Shown: in pieces, positions 25,092-37,412 of the stretch
How positions within the stretch are numbered: the stretch's first letter is position 1
Layout of the letters: the number at the start of each line of letters is the position of its first letter
Origin: Saxidomus purpurata
Lineage: Eukaryota; Mollusca; Bivalvia; Venerida; Veneridae
Assembly: GCA_022818135.1 (NCBI GenBank)
Contig: JAFMSR010000010.1
Span: forward strand, 34,339,548-34,403,547
Length of the DNA: 64,000 nt
Direction of reading: 5' to 3'
Program-made: the position numbers and the translations under genes
The notes under the pieces: model-generated
What the model was told of the DNA's origin: nothing
Database searches by the model: none
Seen by the model: only the letters and a program-made list of their open reading frames with translations

Positions 25092-25142
25092 ATGGGACAG
25101 TTAGTAATCGGCTTATTGTCGGTGCATGTATTCTTATTACGT
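25092..25142 (+). pseudogene. Remnant of a TRIM-like 3' end
   Basis: Shortly after the P1 stop, the text GTCATGGGACAGTTAGTAAT and then CGGCTTATTGTCGGTG and CATGTATTC repeats the codons near the end of the propeller exon, with a ~20-base internal deletion. It lies beside a duplicated TTGATGTCAAAAAG flank (25053 and again ~25907), pointing to a partial tandem duplication of the gene end. Confidence 0.6.
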
Positions 25143-25160
25143 TTACCGCGATTTTCGATA

Positions 25161-25907
25161 TGACTGCACCACTCGTGAAAATATCACTTTTGGTTCCCAA
25201 GCGATGAAATTATAACGTGATCTTACACCGAAACCAACAATTATCCTGTCTATTTTATGGTTAAAACTCTACTTTTATTGAAAACTAAAATCGCGGGAAA
25301 CGTCATCAGAAAACATAGCGCAAATATCGTCATTTTAACGACGTCATCGTCGCATAGTTTCCAGCATTAATTACGCTGGGTATACTTTTTGATGTAAATC
25401 CGGGTTAAAGATTGCAAAAACAGTGAAAATAAAAATGGTAATCCACTGTTTCAAAACTATGGATTATCACTTTTATTTCACTGAGAAAAGTCTATAATTC
25501 ACTGGAAAACATGAAATAAATCCCGATAATTTCACTGTCCATCAGTGAAAATTATCAAAATCTGTTACTCGGATTAACGTCAAAAAAGTATACCGAGCTT
25601 AATGAATGCCGGAAACCATATGACGATGACGTCGTTTAAATGATGTCATGTTTGCGATGCTTCCTGGTGACGTTTCCCGCGAAATTTTTCATAGTTTGTT
25701 GTAATTAACTAAAAGAAATAGTGTTTGCGACATCAAATAAACATAAAAATTATTAGTATCGATATAATATCACGATATTTTTACTCGTGAACACCAAAAA
25801 TAGTTAGTTTCACTCCTGGTTGCGCCATTCGTGAAAATGTTACTTTAGTGCCCACTCGGTGAAATTATGACGTGATATTACACCGAAACCAACAATTATT
25901 TTCTATT
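25161..25907. mobile_element. Palindromic element beside P1
   Basis: The core 25292-25681 is a ~390-bp imperfect inverted repeat centred near 25487. GCGGGAAACGTCA on the left faces TGACGTTTCCCGC on the right, and matching pairs such as AACGACGTCATCGTC / GACGATGACGTCGTT continue inward. Outside it, two ~95-bp direct repeats (about 25161-25256 and 25810-25907) share ACACCGAAACCAACAATTAT. The corresponding position after P2 is uninterrupted, so this is an insertion in P1's flank. A non-autonomous snap-back element is the simplest reading. Confidence 0.65.
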
Positions 25908-26821
25908 TGATGTCAAAAAGATTTCTGTTATCCAATAGTGTAATTTCACACGAAGAGAGCGATTGATTATGATAATTGTTCTTTAAATCAGGACAATATG
26001 AAATACCTAACTTTAATGTGCAATCGACTCTTCACACTTTTGAACAACTGGGAGAAATTAGAGGTTCTGCAAGAAAGTTACACTAAGATTTGTGTAAAAA
26101 GATAACCAAAAAAGGCGTGTGCGATGTTTGGAAAAAGGTTAGTTTCTACAGACAGTTATATCGATAACTTACATGTATATCGCAAGGCACATATCTTAAC
26201 AGACAATTTTACAAGAATGTTTTAGTCATACCAAATGCATTCGAACTGATTCAGATTTGTTTTAACGTAGGGTGATTTAATGTATATTTACACTAGCGGG
26301 GTGCTTCATTCCTTAGGTTGTGCGGAAATCGCTATCATACGTTGTTGTTTACACGAAAGAACGGCCGCAAAACATGACGCGGATTAATCTTATCAAGTAT
26401 GTTGTAAGAGCATTAATTACTTCGACTATTTTATCAAAAGAGAAGAGTTGAATGAGCAATTGTAACCCTCATTCGTTGCAATATGCGAGATCAATGTATT
26501 GGTTTTAATATTTGATATTGAATGAGCTATTGTAAGCCTAGTTTGTTGCAATACGCGCAATCAATGTATTGATTGTAATATTTAATATTTTACATTAAAA
26601 TTAACATTAACAAAATGTTAAATATCATGCTATTTTTCAACTGAATTATAATTTTATATACAACTTTATATAATGATCATAATTGAAATGTCACTGTGGC
26701 GTCAGTTTTTTTTCTTTTGGCAGATAAATGAATGATCATTTTGTATTCACATACTGACATTTTATACCAAATATTCTCAGAAAAGCATTCTGTTCTTGTA
26801 TATGCCCTTATGTAGTTGATA

Positions 26822-26827
26822 AATAAA
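26822..26827 (+). terminator. Candidate poly(A) signal of P1
   Basis: AATAAA inside the block GATAAATAAAATAGTA, which recurs after P2 (34789) and P3 (43364). Conservation in all three paralogues supports a role in 3'-end formation. P1's distance from its stop codon is longer because of the palindromic insertion. Confidence 0.45.
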
Positions 26828-27599
26828 ATAGTACGTCTATCTATAAACCAGTTTGCTTCCTTCTACAAAATTGGCAAATTCATTTAAATTACTAACATAA
26901 GTTGCATACAGTGATTCCTACATTAGTCACAACTAGTATTTATTTATAGTCACCAAACAACACTCTTTGTCACTCGTACCATTCTTTGGTAATATCATCA
27001 GACGCACTACTTTTTCTTACTTAGCATGCACATACTACCAATTACACTGAGAGACTTCAAAAATGCAACAGTCAACTTTTGTAGCGTAAGCATTTTTTTC
27101 GTTATCAATTTGAACGAAATTGAGTATTATTTTAATACATAACAAGTTGTTCTACTGCTGAATGGCGCTTGACGGTCTATTGTTCGTCTACCTAAATCAA
27201 CCCGGCAATTCTAGAGCGCAGATGTCTGGGACAAACTGCCATTTCAGAATATGAATTACATTTTTATTTTCAAGACAATTGAACAGGAATGTGAGATATG
27301 TTGCCACACGGATCCAGACAGACCTGTGTATTTACAATAGGGGTGTTAGCCAATGATAGTTTAGCTTTTATTTTTCATAATCAACTACTGTATAGCTACT
27401 TTTACAGTAAGTAAACGTTTATAAATGATGGTGTACATGGTTAAAAGAGTTAAGAACTTCGTATTTGAAATAAAAGGATTAAAGTTAAGGAAATCATAAA
27501 TTTTACTTATGCTTTTCAATAGCGTCTACGCATATATTGTGGTTAGTACGTTGTCAATGTAACACAATAAAAGAATGGATGTATTCTTTTCAAATTAAG

Positions 27600-27632
27600 C
27601 ACGGAAGTATATATTTAGTGTATACTTCCGTG
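27600..27632. other. Perfect 12-bp stem hairpin
   Basis: CACGGAAGTATA and TATACTTCCGTG face each other across a 9-base loop. The counterpart after P2 (37033-37065) has lost part of the stem. It may be a tiny MITE, since TATACTTCCGTGG recurs at about 28939. Confidence 0.5.
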
Positions 27633-27839
27633 AATTAAGTCAAGTGTTGAGTTATGTAAAGTATGTTACGTACTTAAGTAAGTTACTTTTGCTACAGTCT
27701 GAGAAAATTGTACAAAATTTCTCTTCCACAAACAATATTCATTATTCATTTTAGTCAAAGAGACATACTTAACTTTATTAAAAAAAAAAAAAATAAATAA
27801 ATAAATAAAGAAAAAACAGGACAAGACAAGATGGTCCTA

Positions 27840-28775
27840 TATCACTCACCTTGGTACAAGTCCACTTGTCTTGTGGAAGATCACTAGATAATGTTATATA
27901 CCAAATAGGTTTTCCAATATAAGCCTTTGTAAAACTAAATGACCCCCGTGCGGGGTCAATTTTGATCCGGAGGTCATATCTTGAAAATCTTGTTAGAAGT
28001 CCACTAGGCAATGCTACATGCCAGATATCAAAGCTCTATGCCTTGTGGTTTCAGAGAAGAAGATTTTTAAAGTTTTTTCTATATAAGCCTATGTAAAACT
28101 AAAAGACCCCCGTGCGGGGTCAATTTTGAACCGGGGATCATGATTTGAACATTCTTAGTAGAAGTCCACTAGCCAATGCTAGATGCCAAATATATAAGCT
28201 CTAGGCCTTGTGGTTTCAGAGAAGAATTGTTTTAAAAAGTTTTTGCTATATAAGCCTATACAAAACTAAGTGACCACCCGCGCGGGGTCAATTTTAACCC
28301 GGGGTCATAATTGAACAATCTAGGTAGGGGTCCACTGGACGATGCTACATACCAAATATCTAAGCTCTACGCCTTGTGGTTCCAGAGTAGAAGATTTTTA
28401 AAGTTTTTCCTATATAAGCCTATGCAAAACAAAGTGACCACCCGCGAGGGGTCAATTTTGACCCGGGGGGTCATAATTTGAACAATCTTGTTAGAGGTCC
28501 ACTAGACAATGCTACATGCTAAATATCTAAGCTCTAGGCCATGTGGTTTCAGAGAAGAAGATTCTTAAAGTTTTTTTCCTATCAATTGCCATAGCAACCA
28601 GAGTTCTGCATTTAATGGAAATCTTTTAACAATTTTGGTTAAGCTTCATGCAAGGAACATGCCTCCATAGTTTTATTAATATTGGCCTAGTGGTTTCAGA
28701 GAAGATGTCATTTTAATTAAAATGTTGACGGACGACGGACAATCATCGATCAGAAATCTCACCCTGGCGTAGCCA
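27840..28775. repeat. Array of ~165-bp degenerate repeats
   Basis: Five or so diverged units share CCTTGTGGTTTCAGAGAAGA, TATATAAGCCTA and a GC-rich CCCGTGCGGGGTCAATTTTGA block. The counterpart region after P2 (near 37250) lacks it, so it was gained by P1 or lost by P2. Non-coding. Confidence 0.75.
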
Positions 28776-29436
28776 GGTTTGGTCAGAATAAAATCATAAA
28801 AGAAAAACTGCATTTTGTTTTATATCTGTCTAAAACAAATAATTTAATTTTGTTAAAACTTATCAACTTTCACATAATTCTCTAAAGTGAGAACTAGTCT
28901 TTTGCAAATAAAATGTGTTCAAGAACGGCAGTGTATGTATACTTCCGTGGTCCAAGGTATCAAACATTGCTAATATGCCTACGAAATCACATGCAAAATA
29001 TTAAAATAAGCGTTTTTTTTTGTGAAAAAATTATCACTGTTGGATAATAAACTAATTTCTTTAAAAAAAACAAAACAAAGCAGGAAATATGCAATGAAAC
29101 AATTTTCTCTACAATAAAAATAATAATTGTTGTGAAAATTAACTTCGTGGATTAACAGAATTGACGTAATAGACCACGTGGTATTGTCACCCTGATAAAG
29201 GAAAGCGATAAGAACGAAACACTTCCTAGTCTAATTTCAATTCAATGATAGTTTATATGCCACAACCCATTAATTTGAAGGTGCATGACTCTACTGGTAT
29301 TTTATCGTGACATTTGTTTTATATATAAAATTGGTATCCATATTAATCTACAAGAGATACAAACAGATACATGGTACTGGAATTTAAATTTTACCTTTAC
29401 TGAACATAGACGTAAATAATTTAAAATAAGTTAAAA

Positions 29437-32400
29437 ATGGCTAGTGGTAAATCGGAAAATACTAAGTATGATGAGGAATATATACCGTTTGAGACAAAAT
29501 CTAGGAGAAGTGATTTCCTATCAGTGTCGGGGAACACTATATCATCTGTAGACAGCGATTTCATATCAGTATGTGGAAACGCTATATCCACTTTAAATAC
29601 TAAGAATGATGAGGAATATATACCGTTTGGGACAAAATCTACGAGAAGTGATTTCCTATCAGTGTCGGGGAATACTATATCATCTGTAGACAGCGATTTC
29701 ATATCAGTATGTGGAAACACTATATCCACTTTAGATAGTGATTTCTTATCGTTGTGTGATGGAAACAGTTCTACCAGAACATTGGACAAAACAACACCCT
29801 CACAACTCTCAGTTGAAAGTACAGAGACGCTAAACAATGATCAGGAAACCGAATTAGCAAGCACTAATTCACCCGATGATGCAAGAACTTCACAAGATGA
29901 TCCAGAGGTTGGGTCTGACATTTTATCTACAATATATAATGCGTCGATGCAACTGGACGAAGATGTACTGGTACATGCACAGCAAATGTGTTCTCACTGT
30001 ATCAGTGATAGGCAGCGACTTAAAGCAACACACTTGTGCAAGAGTTGCCCGCCTGACTGTAGATATATTTGTCACATGTGTTTGCAGAGTCACAATTTCA
30101 ATCACGCTGTCGTTTCACTTTCTGGTGTCGATCACAGGTAATCTCAAGTAAACCATTTTTGATTATCAATATGTATTCTTGCATCGTAAAATTAAACATG
30201 TCAACTTTTGGATATGGAAAATATTATACATTTATGGACTAATGCGGCAATATTCATTGCCTCACAAGTCCATAAATGTTTGTATTATATGCATAACCCT
30301 TATTTAATGCTCAAAAAGCAATTATAAGCTATTTCATTGGTACACTGTTTAATTGCGCGGGACGACGTACGTCCGTGTTTTTGCGGCATATTAATGACGT
30401 CATCTGCGCTTTGACCCCGGCACCATAAACGTTCATTCTTATGCAAGACTTCAAGACGGGTAAAGTCAATATAATACCTGTTCTAAATATAGAAATAATA
30501 CTCACTTGGGGAAAACCCCATCATGAAATATGTCGCTGATTGTTGTCTAGACCGATAAGATATTGTTTATTTATAGATAATGTAACGATTTAACAGTAAA
30601 AACAAAAATAATATCAAACAGGGAATGCCACGTACCAAAAACGCATCATCGGTTTCAATAAATTCAAAACACTACAACAACTATTGTTAATTAAGAAATC
30701 TGAATGAGCTCTGCCCACTTCAAGCTATTAATTAATGTTTATTGTCAAAATGAAATATGTATGTTTCTGCCTTCTATATCAAATATATAATTCTATATCG
30801 AAGGTAATTTGTCCAATACTAAATTCAATAGATGAGGGATAGACTGTTAGTTTAGAGTTCATATAGTTCAAGCCGATGAAGCCTATACTAATGAATTAAA
30901 GAGCTATTGTGTATGGTGGCTGATGTGGGTCATTTCGACCCTCGAATTAAACAATGAAATGGCGGGGGCGCAATACGAAAATTCGACGTTTAGGGTGTTT
31001 TGCTCCGGTTTCCCGCCATTTAAGCTCCTTATCGTGTTTTACTCCGCGTCCCCGCCTTTTTTATTTTCAGTTCTCGATTTGATTTGATTTGAAGCAAATT
31101 TTAAAAAGATCCGTCCATGAGAGCAATTATATCAGCTTGTATTCGTGAATGAGACCTCGGCATGTCCCCTACCATGCCTCGTACCTAGCAAAAAGTGTTT
31201 GTCTGTGTCCAAAATAGGAGAGTTTACCTGACTGCAATTTTCAGCCAGTTTTAGCCACAGAGTGAATTTTATTGGTTGCCACAGAGTAGGTCAATCACGT
31301 CGAACAGTGAGTGTGATTGACCTAGTCTGAATTCTCGACTCTCGTCCTCGCTATTTAAAGCTCCGCACCCTCGCCGTTTACGCCTTTAATCTCAACTTTT
31401 GGCCCGCGACGTTAGGAGTATTTATTTGTACAAATAATGTGTGTTGGTGTTGTACATTTGGCTGAAAAATAAAATAAAACAAAAACCCCAAAAAACCCAA
31501 ACCCCCCCCGACAAAATCGAGATGAAGAAGTTAAGGGGCGCAGGAAATACTTACTCCATCAAAATATAAAAATAAAAATTTTATTTTTTTAGAATAAAAA
31601 AAAAAAAAAACTCTCTCATTTCTTCCCCTCCCCCCCCGCCATTTTATCACGCCCTGCCTCAATGTTAATTTGCCAGATTTCCGGCCCTCGCCATCGGGTC
31701 CCGGTGGTCCCGAAAGGCCCCCACAGCAGGGGGGGGGGGGGGGGGGGCTGGGGGTATACTGGATTCGGCTTGTCCGTCCGTTTGTAGACGGAATCTTGTG
31801 GACACTAAACCTCCAAAATCCCTGGCCAAAAGTACAATACCTAGTTGTGCATGGTCAATGTTTTAGGTCAGATAGTAAATCGTGTCGACACTAAATCTCC
31901 AAAACCCCTTGTCAGAATTTAATGATACTTCACAGAAGTGATAAGTATAATGCCTAGTTGTGCTTTGTCAATGTTTCGGGTCACTAGGTCAAGGGCAATG
32001 TCACAGGGGCTCGAGATAATAAAATATTGTTGACGCTAATTCTCCAAAACCCCTCGTCAGAATTTAATTATACTTCACAGAAGTGATTAGTATAATGATT
32101 AGTTGTGCATGGTCTATGTTTTGGGTCATTAGGTCAAAGATCAAGGTCACAGGGGCAGGAGATAGTAAATTTTTTGGACGCTAAATCTCCAAAACACCTG
32201 GTCAGAATTTAATGGTACTTCGTAGAAGTGATAAGTACTGTGCCTAGTTGTACATGGTTCACGTTTCGGGTCACTAGGCCAAAGGTAAACGTCACAGGGC
32301 TCGATATAGTAAAGTATTGTGTGCTTTAAATCTCCAAAACGCCTTGTCACAATTTAATAATACTTTACAGAAGTGATAAATATTATGCCTTGTTGTGGAT

Positions 32401-33898
32401 AGTCCATGTTTCGGGTCACTAAGTCAAAGGTCAATGTCACTGGGGCAGGATATTGTAGATTCGTGTGCGCTCTTAATCTACTAAACACCTGGTTACAATT
32501 TAATATTATTTGACAGAAGTGATAAGTACCATGCTTAGCTGCACTTGGTTTATGTTTCGGGTCACTAGATCAAATAGTGTGCGCTCTTAATCTCCAAAAC
32601 CTCTGGCCAGAAATTAATCATACTGCACAAAAGTAATTAGTACCATGCCTTACGTTGTGCAGGTTTAATAATTAAAGCATCAAATGCTACATAAATTTTA
32701 TATACTGTGTCACTGGGTGTTGGGGGGACATTCATCACATTCAGTGATAGTTCTAATTTTATTTTAAAGTCAGTTGAAGAAAGACATCAAAGCAGAAATC
32801 ACGGGTTTAAACCCCCTACCCAATGAAGACTCAGATAGAGAGGACAGTGCCTATGACATTCGGACAGAGACAGGCACTGAATCACTAGATCCGGATGCGG
32901 AAACTTTTGAGGATGATGAAGAAAATGAAGAAATTCATCGACAAAAAAGTAGTATCGAAAACCAACAAGAAATTAGAATACTTAAAAATCTGCACGGCAC
33001 TGAAGTTAAAACGCCTGGGTCTAAGACAGTCAGGTCTCGGTTCTATAAGGATAGCCTTTACATAGTAATTACAAAAGATACAAGATGTACGAACCCTTCA
33101 CTTTTGTCTACCGAAAATCTTAAAGAGTACGGGACATATTCCATTAAAGAACACTATGATACCAAACGCTGCATCATCACAGGAATTTGTGAGCTTGAAA
33201 GTGGAAAAGTGGTTTCAGTGGATGCAGAAAATTGCAGCCTAAAAGTCCTAAAGGCAGATACCTTTGAAATGGTTTCTTCGCATAAAATGGATGGCAATCC
33301 AACCTTTATCTGTCTAATTGAAAGAGAAAAGGTCGCTGTCGCATTTGTAGAACCTGTAATCAAAATAGTGATCATAGCGAAAGACATATACATTACAAAT
33401 TCTTTTGATCTTAAAAGAAGTTGCGCGGGCCTTACCTACGGCAAACCAAATTTGTATTTGTGTTTGCCAGATAGGCTTGAAAGTTACAATGAGGATGGCG
33501 AACAGGGATATTCTCTCCGACTTGCTAGTTCCCGCATCGACACCACATTTGAGAACCTTTATAAAATAACCATTAACAAAGACCAAGACACTTTGTATAT
33601 CGTAGATAAAGTCGGCGGAATAATCATAACTGACACAAGCGGACATGTCCTGAGACTAATATCTGAAAATATAAATGAACCAGATGCAATCTGTATTGAT
33701 GCGTCTGGTTATCTATTCGTTACCGAAGTTCGCTCAGACAGAGTACTAAAGATCAGAGCAGATGATGGAAAAGTGGAACACGTTTTGAAAGAAGTCAGTA
33801 AAGACGCACATCCAATTTCTTTGTGTCATGGGAGAATTAGTAATCGGCTTATTGTCGGTGTTTGGTGCAGTGACAACATTCATGTATTCACATGTTAG
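29437..33898 (+). CDS. TRIM-like B-box/NHL-type propeller protein P2 (two exons, 609 aa)
   Basis: Exons 29437-30137 and 32770-33898, phase 2 junction, intron 2632 bp. Domain order is as in P1: Ser/Asp repeat region, B-box (CSHC, CKSC, CHMC, then two His), acidic linker, propeller ending DNIHVFTC. The N-terminus is longer because a 46-residue block is tandemly duplicated (29461-29598 and 29599-29736), each starting TK(Y/N)DEEYIPF. The intron holds an inverted SINE-like copy, a diverged GC-rich element and an array of ~120-bp repeats. Exon 2 is extremely close to P1, indicating recent duplication or gene conversion. The reading frame is intact. No RING; function unknown. Confidence 0.86.
31071..31338 (-). 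mobile_element. SINE-like insertion in the P2 intron
   Basis: Reverse complement of the 3563-3813 element: body 31078-31331 (254 bp), with the ATCAA-repeat tail at the left. It is flanked by a 7-bp direct repeat TTCTCGA (31071-31077, 31332-31338). Shared blocks include GGTCAATCAC, AAATTGCAGTCAG and GACATGCCG(A/G)GGTCTCAT on its own strand. The aligned P1 intron lacks it, so it postdates the P1/P2 split or was lost in P1. Confidence 0.72.
31729..31747. repeat. Poly-G run
   Basis: Nineteen consecutive G within the P2 intron. Such a run is prone to slippage and sequencing error, and could form G-quadruplex structure. Confidence 0.9.
31770..32665. repeat. Array of ~120-bp repeats in the P2 intron
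   Basis: About seven diverged units share AAATCTCCAAAAC, CAGAATTTAAT, ACAGAAGTGATAAGTA, TTTCGGGTCACTAGGTCAA and a GTCACAGGGGC block. Non-coding, absent from the P1 and P3 introns, and one cause of P2's longer intron. Confidence 0.8.
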
Positions 33899-34788
33899 TA
33901 AATCACGTTACATTGATGTCAAAAAAGATTTCTGTAATCCAATAGTGTAATTATACACAAGAAGAGAGCGATTGAATATGACAATTGTTCTTTAAATCAG
34001 AACAATAGGAAATACCTAACTTAATGTACAATCCACTCTTCACACTTTTGACCAATTGGGAGAAATTACAGGATATGCATTAAAGTTACAGAAAAATTAG
34101 TGAAAAAAAGAAAATCAAAAAGACGAGTGCGATGTTTGGAAAAAGATTATAGATGCTACAGACAGCTGTATCGTTAACTAACTGGTGTATCGCGAAGCAC
34201 ATATCTTAACAGAACATTTGACAAGAATGTTTTAGTCACGCGAAATGCATTCGAACTGATTCAGATTTGTTTTGACTTATGGTGATTTTATGTATATTTA
34301 CACTAACGGGGTGCTTCATTCCTTAAGTTGTGCGGAAATCGCTATCATACGTAGTTGTTTACACGAAAGAACGACCGAAAAATACGACGTGGATTTATTA
34401 TCAAGTTTGTTGTAAGAGCATTAATTACTTCGACTATTTTATCAAAAGAGAAGAGTTGAATGAGCAATTGTAACCCTCATTCGTTGCAATATGCGAGATC
34501 AATGTATTGGTTTTAATATTTGATATTTTATATTAAGATTAACACTTACAAAATGTTGAATGTTACGCTATTTTTCAACTGAAAATGTTTTGTACGCAAC
34601 TCTATATAATGATCATAATTGAAAATGTCAATGTGACGTCAGTTTTCTTTCTTTCTGAATGATCATTTTATGGTCACATACTGACATCTAATACCAAATA
34701 CTGCTAGGGAACCATTCTGCTCTTGTATATGCCCTTCTGCTCTTGTATATGGCCTTCTGCTCTTGTATATGCCCGTCTGTAGTTGATA

Positions 34789-34794
34789 AATAAA
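34789..34794 (+). terminator. Candidate poly(A) signal of P2
   Basis: AATAAA in the same GATAAATAAAATAGTA block as after P1 and (slightly changed) P3, about 890 bases past the P2 stop. Confidence 0.45.
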
Positions 34795-35320
34795 ATAGTA
34801 CGTCTATCTATAATACAGTTTGCTTCCTTCTACAACATTGGCAAATTCATTTAAATTACTAACGGAAGTTGCATAAAGTGATTCCTACATTAGTCATGCC
34901 TTAGAGTACTTATAGTCACCAATCAACAATCTTTGTCGCCCGTGTTCTGTCAAGCATACCATTCTTTGGTAATATCATCATACGCACTACTTTTTCTTAC
35001 TTAACATGCACATACTAGGAACTACACTGAGAGACTTCAAAAACGCAACAGTCAACTTTTGTTGTGGAAGTATTGTTTTTCGTTATTAATTTGAATGAAA
35101 TTGGGTATAATTTTAATACATAACAAGTTGTTCTACTGCTGAATGGCGCTTGACGGTCTATTGTTCGTCTACCTAAATCAACCCGGCAATTCTAGAGCGC
35201 AGATGTCTGGGACAAACTTCTATCTCAGAATATAAATAACTTTTTTTTCAAGACAGTTGAACAGGAATGTGAGATATGTGGCCACACGGTTCCAGACACA
35301 CCTGTGTATCACAATAGGGG

Positions 35321-37010
35321 TAGATAGATTTATTTCGGTAAAAGTGTACATAAAACATAGCATAACCAATAAGATGCATGTGCTTAAACAAATAACAAAC
35401 ACAGTGACATACCTATTGAGCCATGTAGAGCACACCAATACCAGGGATAACACAACAAAGGGGAAAAGAAGCTTTCCTCTTATTTCCATAGTGGTCCCTG
35501 TTACTGGTGGTCTGACACAGAAAGTCATGCATACACATTTAAATTATTGAATATCAATATTGTAAAAGATTATTTCAAATACTTATCTATCAAGATAGTC
35601 ACTAAGATTATTCACAGATTTGATTTACGAACATAAAATATCACAAGTTCTATTTGAAAGACAAGAAAATTTATCACATAATTATCACAGTGGTATAGTC
35701 ATAAAATCTACGAACTTATTTAAAGGATATATTGGTAAAATATAAGACTAAAACTTAAGACTTATCCTTAAAAAAACGAAAAATTTCCAATTAATATGCT
35801 ATTCGGTCATAAGATGGAGTTTTAAGGCACTCTTGAATTTCTGAGGACATTCAACATTTCTGAGGATTTAAGGAAGATCATTCCATAATGATATGCCCCT
35901 GAAAGCAACCGACCTTGGGTAACGCATAACGTCCTGTTTCACTGAATGAAAATTCACCACAGAGTCAACTGGAGATACAGCAACAACTCTAGATCTTGTT
36001 AATCGATCGTGCACTGCGTTAAGAGGAACAAAATGCTCATTTAGATAACCAGGAGCTTTGTTATACTTGATTTTTTGCACATGACAAAGAGTTATCTGAT
36101 CAACACTTTTGGATACTGGTAGCCATTTCAATGTTCGAAATGTTCCCTACCTATATGTGACCCGAGTCTAACTTATATAACAGTATTGAGAAAAGCTAGG
36201 GTACCAGAAAGAACAAACATAGTCAAAATGACACTGGATTAAAGAAGTAACCAACAATTTCCTAGTGTAACTTGTAATATATTTACCTTTGCGATATAAA
36301 AATTTCAAACGGGAATTTGTCTTTGAGACCACTGGCCTTGCAATTTCCTCACAGGACAGATGTTGATCTAAAATAGCCCCAAGATATTTGACTGACTTGG
36401 TAGGTTGGATATTTGTTCCATTGCAAGAGACATTTAAAACTGACTGAGACCTCAGCTTAGGTTTTGATCCAAAAAGAATTGACTCAGTTTTACCAAGATG
36501 TAGAGAAAGTTTATTATCAACAAGCCACTCATTAACCCGATTTAGCTCTTGTGACATGGATTCAATAACCGAATTACTCTTTCCAGAAACAATGATACCA
36601 GAATCATCAGCATATAACAAAAGTTTGTTTTTTACCACAGCACTCATGTCATTCACGTATATTAAAAATAAAAGGGGACCAAGAATTGACCCCTGAGGTA
36701 CCCCACAAGTGACTGTACACTTTTCTGACTGTACACCAGAAACATCAACGAGCTGCTGTCTGTCAGAAAGATATGATTGAAACCATCTGACAGCATTATT
36801 GCTAAGACCAATAGCGTTCAACTTCATTAATAGAATGCTATGATTTACAGTGTCGAACGCTTTTTGTAAATCAAGCAGCACAATGCCTACCATGTTACTT
36901 TGATCCATCTGGAATTTAAGAAAATCAGACAGATAAATCAGACATGTAACAGTAGAAAACCCACATTGAAAACCGGACTGAAGACTATACAAAATTTGCT
37001 TCTTACTCAA
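35321..37010 (-). mobile_element. 5'-truncated CR1-like non-LTR retrotransposon
   Basis: The main frame (37019 down to 36168) encodes reverse transcriptase: motif A LLDLQKAFDTVNH, motif B GVPQGSILGPLLFLIYVNDM, catalytic YADD and a following SVKYLG. A second frame (36131-35868) continues with the C-terminal part ending RGISLWNDLP, so at least one frameshift separates them. The rest of the 3' region follows, with AATAAA next to the right-hand end of the element's own strand (TTATTT at ~35330). The endonuclease and N-terminal parts are missing. Compared with the P1 flank it replaces about 240 bases (27347-27586). It is dead as an autonomous element. Confidence 0.85.
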
Positions 37011-37412
37011 GATATTCACTTTTCAAATTAAGCACGGAAGTATATATTTAGTGTATACTTTCATGAATTAAGTAAAGTGTTGAGTTATGTAAAGTTTGTT
37101 ATGTAAATAAATTACTCAAGTAAGTTACTTTGCAACAGTCTGAGAAAATGGTACAATATTTCTCTTCCACATACAATATTCATTATTCAATTTAGTCAAA
37201 GAGGCATACGTTACTTCATTAAAAAAATAAAGAAAACACATTAAGCTAGTTTTACAGATAAATAGTTTGGTCAGAATAAATACATTCAAGAAAATCTGCA
37301 TTTTATTTTACATCTTTCTTAAACAAATAATTTAACTTTGGTAAAACTTATTAACTTTCACATAATTCTCTAAAGTGAGAATTAGTTTTCTGCAAATAAA
37401 ATGTGTTCAAGC

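Larger units (their letters stand above)
25042..29436. other. P1-P2 intergenic region
   Basis: No gene recognised. The sequence is homologous, with interruptions, to the region after P2 (33899-39180). That shows both were copied as gene plus 3' flank. It contains a degenerate copy of the P1 3' end, a large palindrome, a conserved poly(A) hexamer, a perfect 12-bp hairpin, an array of ~165-bp repeats and, at 28925-28932, the empty counterpart of the foldback insertion site. The last ~250 bases match the upstream regions of P1 and P3 in patches. Confidence 0.65.
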
